From: an uncultured Eubacteriales bacterium
Lineage (GTDB): Bacteria; Bacillota; Clostridia; Oscillospirales; Oscillospiraceae
Assembly (NCBI GenBank): GCA_900551355.1
Contig: URVR01000094.1
Span: forward strand, 1-6,829
Reading direction: 5' to 3'
Length of the DNA: 6,829 bases
Below are positions 1-5,257 of this stretch, in pieces (the first letter of the stretch is position 1; each line of letters begins with the position of its first letter). The notes below the pieces were generated by a model. That model had not been told where the DNA came from. It ran no database searches and was given only the letters and a program-made list of their open reading frames with translations. Made by a program: the position numbers and the translations under genes.

Positions 1-97
1 GCATTTTCTTTATCCCCGTTGATAGGGAATATATGCACTGGGTCCATCTCCTAAGCGGTAGGCCACCAGTTAGAGTCTGGTCGGGGGTGCCATGCAG
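1..97 (+). ncRNA. Structured non-coding RNA, 3' part or nearly complete; family uncertain (raiA-motif RNA is a guess)
   Basis: There is no credible reading frame here, but the stretch folds well as a plus-strand RNA and runs straight into a strong terminator. Visible pairings are 1-4 with 92-95 (GCAT/ATGC), 11-18 with 82-89 (closing helix with two U-G wobbles), 41-44 with 61-64 (one U-G), and a perfect 5-bp hairpin 65-69/77-81 (ACCAG/CTGGT) with a 7-nt loop. The wobbles are allowed only if the plus strand is transcribed, which fixes the orientation. The terminal GCAT/ATGC pairing hints that the 5' end lies at or just before base 1, but no promoter is visible because the window starts here. 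It is not a tRNA, tmRNA, SRP RNA or RNase P RNA by the motifs I know. The overall look recalls the clostridial raiA-motif RNA, but I could not confirm this from memory of its consensus. Structured RNA is likely; the family name is a guess. Confidence 0.55.
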
Positions 98-136
98 AAC
101 GCCTCCGGCTGCTTTGTCAGCCGGAGGCGTTTTATT
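98..136 (+). terminator. Rho-independent terminator of the upstream RNA
   Basis: A perfect 14-bp stem (98-111 with 118-131, core GCCTCCGGCTG) encloses a 6-nt loop and is followed by a T-rich tail (TTTTATT, 130-136). The T-tract lies only on the plus-strand side, so it ends transcription of the RNA at 1-97. In the other direction only two Ts follow the stem. Confidence 0.93.
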
Positions 137-165
137 ATGCACTTTTCCGGCGGCGGCAGGCCGTC

Positions 166-185
166 AAAGGGCGGCTTTCGCCCTT
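166..185 (-). terminator. Possible weak terminator downstream of phzF
   Basis: A 7-bp GC-rich hairpin (AAGGGCG at 167-173 with CGCCCTT at 179-185, 5-nt loop) lies about 70 bp beyond the PhzF stop codon. Read on the minus strand it is followed by only three Ts and then G, so it is a poor intrinsic terminator. It is nevertheless the only GC-rich hairpin downstream of the gene before the RNA's terminator. Confidence 0.3.
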
Positions 186-231
186 CATCATGCATGCGTC
201 CCTGAACGTATAACGCCTTCATCATGCATGC
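182..231. repeat. 16-bp direct repeat, two copies
   Basis: CCTTCATCATGCATGC occurs at 182-197 and again, identically, at 216-231. The two starts are 34 bp apart. The second copy forms part of a larger palindrome. Role unknown. Confidence 0.9.
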
Positions 232-239
232 ATGATGAA
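218..239. repeat. Perfect 22-bp palindrome beside the phzF stop codon
   Basis: Bases 218-228 (TTCATCATGCA) are the exact reverse complement of 229-239. The element lies 13 bp downstream of the PhzF stop. As RNA it would form a 9-bp stem with a CATG loop. It has low GC against its surroundings and no T-tract, so it is not an obvious terminator. It could be a protein-binding dyad, an mRNA 3'-end stabiliser or a small repetitive element. Confidence 0.9.
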
Positions 240-252
240 CAGCAGCCGCTCC

Positions 253-1035
253 TCAGTCCACAAAAATATCGGACACGGCGTACAGCGCGGCCTTGCCGCT
301 CATGCGGATGCGGCTGCCCTCCCGGGTGCAGTACAGCGTGCCGCCCCGGGGACTGGCCTGATAGGCCACCAATGTATCCCGACCCAGCGTGTCCGCCCAG
401 TAGGGCACGATGTGGCAGTGGCCGGAGCCGCAGACCGGATCCTCCGCCACATTGCACTTGGGGGCGAAGCTGCGGGAGACGCAGTCGTTTCCGCCGCTGC
501 CCGGCGCGGTGACATGCAGCAGCAGGCCGTCCAGCGCCCGCACCTTCTCCTGATCCACGGTCATATGGCGCACCGTGTCCTCGTCATCAAAGACGCACAG
601 GAGGTCGCGGCCCATGTAGGCCGCCTTGGGCACCGCGCCATTCATGGCCTCCGCCATGGCCGGCGTCACCGGCACCGGCGTCAGCTCGTAGGCCGGGAAA
701 TCCATTTCGTACAGGTCGCCCCGGCGCACCACGGTCAGCTCGCCGGACAGGGTGTGGAACGTGATGACGGTGCGGTCAGGGGCCACATGGTTCATAATGG
801 TACAGGCGGTGGCCAGCGTGGCGTGACCGCACAGGTCGATCTCGCCGCCGGGGGTGAACCAGCGCAGCCGGTAGTCCGCTCCCTCCGGAACGGCAAAGGC
901 CGTTTCGGACAAGTTGTTCTCACGGGTGATGGCCATCATCTTCGCCTCGGCGGGCCAGCTGTCCATGACGCAGACGGCGGCGGGGTTGCCGGCAAAGACC
1001 TTGTCCGTAAAGGCATCTATGACGTACTGTCTCAT
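253..1035 (-). CDS. PhzF-family isomerase/epimerase
   Basis: A complete 260-residue cytoplasmic protein of the PhzF superfamily, which shares the diaminopimelate-epimerase fold. Family members such as PhzF act by general acid-base proton transfer without a cofactor; the substrate of this one cannot be read from sequence. Hallmarks in order: the N-terminal VIDAFTDKVFAGNPAAVC (residues 5-22); NNLSETAF with the catalytic glutamate at E44; FTPGGEIDLCGHATLA (60-75) with the active-site histidine H71; and EDPVCGSGH (198-206), whose D199 matches PhzF D208. All key residues are present, and 260 residues is usual for the family. The ATG at 1035 is preceded by a strong Shine-Dalgarno (GAGGAAAGGA, 1045-1054) and by its own promoter, so it is a one-gene unit separated by a terminator from the genes upstream. 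The generic gene name is withheld because phenazine synthesis is not implied. Confidence 0.95.
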   Translation of the reverse strand: MRQYVIDAFTDKVFAGNPAAVCVMDSWPAEAKMMAITRENNLSETAFAVPEGADYRLRWFTPGGEIDLCGHATLATACTIMNHVAPDRTVITFHTLSGELTVVRRGDLYEMDFPAYELTPVPVTPAMAEAMNGAVPKAAYMGRDLLCVFDDEDTVRHMTVDQEKVRALDGLLLHVTAPGSGGNDCVSRSFAPKCNVAEDPVCGSGHCHIVPYWADTLGRDTLVAYQASPRGGTLYCTREGSRIRMSGKAALYAVSDIFVD

Positions 1036-1086
1036 ATCTGTCGTTCCTTTCCTCGGCGGCTCTGGCAGCCTGTGTGATCTGCGGCC

Positions 1087-1115
1087 ATTATAGCACGGAG
1101 AAGAAAGGAGCGCAA
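1087..1115 (-). promoter_or_regulatory. Sigma-A-type promoter of the PhzF gene
   Basis: On the minus strand, a -35 TTGCGC (1110-1115) is separated by 17 bp from a perfect -10 TATAAT (1087-1092). Transcription would start near 1080, giving a leader of about 45 nt before the ATG at 1035. The promoter lies just beyond the terminator of the previous unit, which supports independent expression. Confidence 0.8.
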
Positions 1116-1130
1116 ATTATTTCGGCGCGG

Positions 1131-1179
1131 AAAAGCGCGGGACTGCGCGGCACCATCGGTGCCGCGCAGTCCCGCGCTT
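1131..1179 (-). terminator. Strong intrinsic terminator ending the four-gene unit
   Basis: A perfect 22-bp stem (1133-1154 with 1158-1179) has a 3-nt loop; its core is GCGCGGGACTGCGCGGCACC. On the minus strand it is followed by TTTT overlapping 1131-1134. It begins 13 bp after the stop codon of the lipoprotein gene at 1193-2176. The stem is unusually long and almost pure GC. Confidence 0.92.
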
Positions 1180-1192
1180 CAGGCAGCAGCGG

Positions 1193-2176
1193 TCAGCCGT
1201 TGCCGCCCCAGTTTTCCTCTACCCAGTTGGCGCCCCACACGGCGGCGGGGTCATACCGCTCACCGCTCCAGTCGCCGGTGAACAGCTTGCCGTCCTCGTC
1301 CCGGGCCAGCCCGTCCTCGTCCAGCGTGTAGCCGGCAGGTACGGCGAAGTAGCTGACGCCGTCATAGTACCAGATGCGCCCGTCCGACGCCTCGTAGGCG
1401 GCGTTGGCCAGGTCGGCATAGGACGCCGCATCGCCGTTCCGGTAGAACACGCCGGTGCTGCGGCTGTCCAGATCCCGGGCGGCGCCGCCGTCGGGCATCA
1501 GCACAAGGCTGTTTCCGTCCGCGCTGACACAGGGATAGAGGATCTCCGCGCCGCCCATGAAGATGCCGCGGCCATCCGCCTTGTCATACAGCGCGCCGCT
1601 GCCCATGGTGTCGTTGATGTCGCACTCGATGGCGCGCATCCGCTGGGTATCAAAGGCCAGCGAATAGCCCAGCGCGTTCTGCCACACGCCGTCCAGCATG
1701 CTGGCATCGTATTCCGGCATCTCGCCCTGGGCAGGTCCGAAGTACAGGCCGTTGAGCTCGCCCCATTCGCCGCCCTCCTCGCCGTTGAGGTGGAAGGGCC
1801 GGAAGCCGCTGCCCTCCTGAATGAGGTAGTAGTCGTTTTCACCGGACAGATCGCCGTATTCCAGCACCAGATCGCCGTCGTTGTCATGGTACAGGCTGCC
1901 CGTGCCCACCCGGCCGTACCAGGTGCGGTAGGTGTAGCAGCCGTTGGGCAGATCCAGCAGCAGCTGGCCGCCGTCGTCGCCCTGCCACACGGAGACATCC
2001 GTTTCAAAATCCTCGTCGGACAGAATCTGCCCGCCGGAGAAGGAGCTGTTCGAGCCGCCGTCATCCGGCACATAGTCATCGCCATCGCCGCTGTCCACCG
2101 TATCGCCGCAGGCCGTCAGTCCCAGCGCCAGCACCAATGCCAGCAGCAGGGCCAGATATTTTTTCCAGCTTTTCAT
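1193..2176 (-). CDS. Lipoprotein with a duplicated beta-barrel-like module, function unknown
   Basis: A complete 327-residue protein that I do not recognise as a named family. It starts with a lipoprotein signal peptide (MKSWKKYLALLLALVLALG) and lipobox LTAC with the lipidated cysteine at C23, so it should be anchored to the outer face of the membrane. An acidic Gly/Ser/Asp linker follows (24-50). Two modules then appear at an exact 101-residue offset: VWQ at 63-65 with GTGSLYHDNDG at 91-101, and VWQ at 164-166 with GSGALYDKADG at 192-202. The tail (about 260-327) is rich in Tyr/Trp/Asp and ends in WVEENWGGNG. Overall it is strongly acidic, and DNDGD-like stretches could bind calcium, which is inference. 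The ATG at 2176 has AAGGAGAG just upstream. It lies 20 bp after the smaller lipoprotein gene, so the two are co-transcribed, and it is followed by a strong terminator. Confidence 0.85.
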   Translation of the reverse strand: MKSWKKYLALLLALVLALGLTACGDTVDSGDGDDYVPDDGGSNSSFSGGQILSDEDFETDVSVWQGDDGGQLLLDLPNGCYTYRTWYGRVGTGSLYHDNDGDLVLEYGDLSGENDYYLIQEGSGFRPFHLNGEEGGEWGELNGLYFGPAQGEMPEYDASMLDGVWQNALGYSLAFDTQRMRAIECDINDTMGSGALYDKADGRGIFMGGAEILYPCVSADGNSLVLMPDGGAARDLDSRSTGVFYRNGDAASYADLANAAYEASDGRIWYYDGVSYFAVPAGYTLDEDGLARDEDGKLFTGDWSGERYDPAAVWGANWVEENWGGNG

Positions 2177-2196
2177 GCTTCTCTCCTTATCGCCGC

Positions 2197-2643
2197 TTAC
2201 TGGGCGCGCATATAGCAGTCGTACTCGCCGCCCCAGTACAGTGTTCCTTCATCCACCACCTGCATATCGTAGGCAACGCCCTCGAACTCCGCGGAGTCGG
2301 CGTAGTACAGGCCGTCCCCGCCGCCGTCCCGGAGGGCGCCGCTGTCCACTCTGGCGGGATCGCCGTCGCCGCCGGGACGCTCATACAGCTCCCAGCTGCC
2401 GTCCGCGGCGATGAGGAGGATGCTCTCCGCGCCGGGGTCGCCGTCCAGATACCAGTCGCCGGCCAGTCCGGTATAGTCGCCGCCGGTCTGCACATCGCCG
2501 TCGAAGCCGCCGTCGTCCACTGTACCGTCATCGAAGCCGCCGTCGTCGATGCCGCCGTCATCCGCCGTGCCGCCGCAGGCCGTCATCATCAGGGCCAGCA
2601 GCAGGGTCAGCAGAAGGGCTGTCAGTTTATGCATACGTTTCAT
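2197..2643 (-). CDS. Small Asp/Gly-rich lipoprotein, possible lipocalin-like domain
   Basis: A complete 148-residue predicted surface lipoprotein of no family I can name. The signal peptide (MKRMHKLTALLLTLLLALM) ends in lipobox MTAC with the modified cysteine at C23. Residues 27-51 are a run of pentapeptide repeats of the form xDDGG, probably a flexible, highly charged stalk. Residues 56-148 look like one small all-beta domain: GDWYLDGD (62-69), SILLIAADGSWELYE (74-88), DSGALRDG (100-107), DEGTLYWGG near the C terminus. The spacing of W64, the hydrophobic strand, the aromatic strand and SGAL resembles each module of the larger lipoprotein downstream. The ATG at 2643 (M1 rather than M4) is chosen because AAAGGAGA sits 7 bp upstream. 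It follows the LuxR-type regulator gene by 107 bp and precedes the larger lipoprotein gene by 20 bp, so it may be both target and operon partner of the regulator. Confidence 0.85.
   Translation of the reverse strand: MKRMHKLTALLLTLLLALMMTACGGTADDGGIDDGGFDDGTVDDGGFDGDVQTGGDYTGLAGDWYLDGDPGAESILLIAADGSWELYERPGGDGDPARVDSGALRDGGGDGLYYADSAEFEGVAYDMQVVDEGTLYWGGEYDCYMRAQ
2491..2565 (-). repeat. 15-bp repeats encoding xDDGG pentapeptides
   Basis: Residues 27-51 of the small lipoprotein read as five consecutive pentads: ADDGG, IDDGG, FDDGT, VDDGG, FDGDV. At the DNA level this is a degenerate 15-bp tandem repeat. The placement directly after the lipid-anchored cysteine suggests a spacer through the cell wall. 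Copy number may vary between strains. Confidence 0.8.
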
Positions 2644-2691
2644 AGTTGTTCTCCTTTCCGCGCAACGGCGGATGCTGTCAGCCGGATATGG

Positions 2692-2728
2692 GAAGATCCA
2701 CCGTACTGCTATTGTACGGCGGATCTTC
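2692..2728 (-). promoter_or_regulatory. 15-bp RNA hairpin between regulator and lipoprotein genes
   Basis: Arms 2692-2706 and 2714-2728 pair around a 7-nt loop. The single DNA mismatch (A2700 against C2720) becomes a G-U wobble in the minus-strand transcript, so the hairpin is uninterrupted only in the RNA that reads through from the regulator gene. No U-tract follows, which argues against a normal intrinsic terminator. An mRNA processing or stabilising element, a partial attenuator, or a dyad for DNA binding are all possible. A TACAAT (-10-like) overlaps it at 2711-2716, but no decent -35 is visible. Confidence 0.6.
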
Positions 2729-2750
2729 GCAGATAACTATTACCCTTTGG

Positions 2751-5231
2751 TTAGCGGCGTGCCATATCTGCCAGACGCCGGCGCTTTGTGCGGGTGTCGC
2801 CCTCGATGAACAGCTTGGCGTAAATGCGGTTGACGTACTGCTTGACGCTGCCCTCCGAGAGGAAGAGCTGCTCCGCGATCTCCCGGTTGCTCAGGCGCGC
2901 CGCCACCAGCAGCGCCACCTCCCGCTCCCGCTCCGTCAGCACGGAGAAGGACGCCGGGGCCGCGCCGCGCCGCAGCAGGTCGCGGCAGCGCTTCTCATAG
3001 TCCTCGCCCAGCGGCACCCCCTGACGGGCAAGCCCGCCGCCAAGCTCCGGCAGCAGTTCCTTCAGATAGCGGTAGTTCTCCACAAAGGGCAGCATGAAGC
3101 CGTCTTTTTCGCCGTCGGCCAGCGCCTGGGCCAGCAGCTCCCGCGCCTCCCGGCGCTTGCCCAGCTGCGCATAGGCCGCCGCTGTCTGGAGACGGACATG
3201 CAATGCCACCAGCGCGTAGTGCATGGCGGCGCAGATCTCCAGCAGCGCCGCGCTGCGGCCGATGACCTTTGCCCAGGCGCCCTGGGCCAGCAGCACCTGG
3301 TTGTCGATCATCTCCAGCATGGGACGCCCCGGCGCCAGCAGGCTCAGGGACGCCAGACGGTGCTCACGGAACACCGGGGGGATCTCCTCCGTTTCGCCGG
3401 TCAGTGCGCCGTAATAGGCGGCGGTGGCGTCCAGGATGTGCAGCCACGCGGCGTTGTGCTGCCGCAGCAGCTCCTGCCGCCGCTGGGCCATGGTGCGGCG
3501 GGGCGCTTCCCCGGTGCAGAGGGACAGACGCCACGCCAGAAAATCGCAGCACAGCGCCATGTTCTCCTGCCCGTTGCCGTGGATCTGGGCATAGGCCCGC
3601 TCCAGCTCGATCTGGGCGTCGACGATACGGCCCTGCAGAAAGGCCGCCTCGGCCCGCATGATGCGCTCCGCGCCCTGTCCGTGGCCGTCGGTGATCTTAT
3701 AGTAGTGGGGCATGCAGTCGTCCATCTCCGCCAGCTCCCTGTCCAGCTGCCCCGGCTGGCGGTGGAACATCATCAGCACCGACGGGGAGCCGAACGTCCA
3801 GCCGCCGTGGCGGCGGATGGTCACCGCCGGGCGGGACATCCGGGCGCTGGCGCTGCGGTGCAGGCGGCTCATGGCGGCGATGTCGTTGTAGCAGAGGAAG
3901 CTCATGATGAGGTCGCATTCCCCCAGCAGGTCGCCCTTTTCCGCCGCCGGCATGTCCGGGTGCTCCTCGATGGCGGCCAGCAGCAGCGACTTCAGCGCCA
4001 TCATCCGGGGGATGCGCCGCCAGTTGAACATGCTGCGCATCAGCACCAGCAGCGCCAGCGGATGAGCCTTCAGCGCCTGCTCCGGGCAGCGGTCCAGGCT
4101 GTCCAGCACGCGCTCCGGCTCCAGAGAGGCCAACAGGATGCCGGCGTCCTGCTCCACCACCCGCAGAAGGCCGTCGTAGTCGCCGGCGTCCTGATAGACC
4201 GCCAGCGCGTGGAGACAGAGGCCGTGGCTTTCGTACCACCGGCCGTAGCGGCGGAGGCAGGCTGTCTGCGTCTCCTGCGGCAGCGTATGGAACGTGCGGC
4301 GGGCGCAGGCCTTCATCATGTGGTGGAAGCGGTAGGTCACGCCGTCCGGCAGCCGCGTCACGAAGGCGTTCTGCTCTGTCAGCGCCGCCAGCTGGGCCTG
4401 CGCCGTCTCGTCCACTGTGACGGCGCAGGCCATTTCCACGGTAAATTCGTCCGCAAGGCCCATCATCGCCAGAAATGCCCGGCGGCGGGGCGGCAGCGGG
4501 TCGATCATGGCGGCGGAGAACATGGTGTAGATGTCCGGGGCGCCGTCCGGCAGGCCGCCGCGCTCCGTCAGCGACTGCAGACCCAGATAGACGGCGGAGA
4601 ACCAGCCCTCGCTGGTGTGCAGCAGCTCCTCCACCTGCTGATCTGTCAACTCCGCGCCGCAGCGGCGGGCGTAGACCGACAGCTCCGTGTGATTCAGGCG
4701 CAGCTCCTCCGTGCCGATGCGGCAGACCCGTCCGCCCAGGCGGAGGATCTCCTCCGACGGCAGGAAGCGGTCGCGGCCCGCCACGATGAGGCGGACATTC
4801 TCCGGGAGGCGGACGGCCAGCGTGCACAGGAAGCCCGCCACCCGCCGGTCGCTGAGCAGGTGGAAGTCGTCGATGAAGATGTAGCAGGGCCGTCCGCCGG
4901 CCAGCGCACGGCACAGGCCGTCCGTCAGCAGGCTGGCACCGGCGTCGTCCGCCGGGCATTCGTAGTCCCGCAGGGACGGGAAGCCCGCGTGGTCGAAGGC
5001 CTCCTGCACGCTGCGCCAGAAAATGGCCAGATTGTCGGAGTAGACGCTGATGCGGACCACCGCGGCGTCCTCCGTCCGGGTGCGCTGGGCCAGATACCAG
5101 TTCACCGCCGTGGTCTTGCCGTAGCCCATGGGGGCCACCACCGTGGTCAGGCGGCTGTGGGCGATGGGCCGCAGCTTCTCCTGCAGGCGCTCGGATATGT
5201 AGATGGTGTTCAGCCGTTTCTGTCTGGGCAC
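2751..5231 (-). CDS. MalT/LuxR-type STAND transcriptional regulator
   Basis: A complete 826-residue regulator with the architecture of the MalT (LAL) class: an N-terminal NTPase that switches on ATP plus an effector, a helical-repeat sensor, and a C-terminal LuxR helix-turn-helix. The Walker A motif APMGYGKTT is at 33-41, and Walker B YIFIDDFHLL at 117-126 with D121/D122. Residues about 330-750 are Ala/Leu-rich helical repeats of the TPR-like type. The HTH occupies 762-826 (LTEREREVALLVAARLSN, then REIAEQLFLSEGSVKQYVN). Length is slightly under the roughly 900 of E. coli MalT. It begins with GTG at 5231, with a GGAGGG Shine-Dalgarno a few bases upstream; no ATG fits better. The gene starts 26 bp after the upstream lipoprotein stop, implying co-transcription and perhaps translational coupling. 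It probably senses a signal related to its flanking lipoproteins and may control this operon; both points are inference. Confidence 0.95.
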   Translation of the reverse strand: MPRQKRLNTIYISERLQEKLRPIAHSRLTTVVAPMGYGKTTAVNWYLAQRTRTEDAAVVRISVYSDNLAIFWRSVQEAFDHAGFPSLRDYECPADDAGASLLTDGLCRALAGGRPCYIFIDDFHLLSDRRVAGFLCTLAVRLPENVRLIVAGRDRFLPSEEILRLGGRVCRIGTEELRLNHTELSVYARRCGAELTDQQVEELLHTSEGWFSAVYLGLQSLTERGGLPDGAPDIYTMFSAAMIDPLPPRRRAFLAMMGLADEFTVEMACAVTVDETAQAQLAALTEQNAFVTRLPDGVTYRFHHMMKACARRTFHTLPQETQTACLRRYGRWYESHGLCLHALAVYQDAGDYDGLLRVVEQDAGILLASLEPERVLDSLDRCPEQALKAHPLALLVLMRSMFNWRRIPRMMALKSLLLAAIEEHPDMPAAEKGDLLGECDLIMSFLCYNDIAAMSRLHRSASARMSRPAVTIRRHGGWTFGSPSVLMMFHRQPGQLDRELAEMDDCMPHYYKITDGHGQGAERIMRAEAAFLQGRIVDAQIELERAYAQIHGNGQENMALCCDFLAWRLSLCTGEAPRRTMAQRRQELLRQHNAAWLHILDATAAYYGALTGETEEIPPVFREHRLASLSLLAPGRPMLEMIDNQVLLAQGAWAKVIGRSAALLEICAAMHYALVALHVRLQTAAAYAQLGKRREARELLAQALADGEKDGFMLPFVENYRYLKELLPELGGGLARQGVPLGEDYEKRCRDLLRRGAAPASFSVLTEREREVALLVAARLSNREIAEQLFLSEGSVKQYVNRIYAKLFIEGDTRTKRRRLADMARR

Positions 5232-5257
5232 ACGCCGCCCTCCCCTCGTATGGTCTG

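Noticed and set aside
41..95. tRNA-like piece: 5-bp stem with 7-nt loop at 65-81 resembling an anticodon arm (AGA in the middle)
   Set aside because: There is no T-arm with GGTTCGA-type sequence, no proper D-arm, and no 7-bp acceptor stem with discriminator. The pairing around it fits another structured RNA better.
98..131. Bidirectional terminator serving PhzF as well as the RNA
   Set aside because: The minus-strand side has only two Ts after the stem, too few for efficient termination in that direction.
182..231. CRISPR-like array
   Set aside because: Only two 16-bp copies with an 18-bp interval, no further repeats and no cas genes.
33..512. Plus-strand open frame across the RNA, its terminator and the end of the PhzF gene
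   Set aside because: It would have to be translated through a strong terminator hairpin; the product is Pro/Arg/Cys-rich without any recognisable feature.
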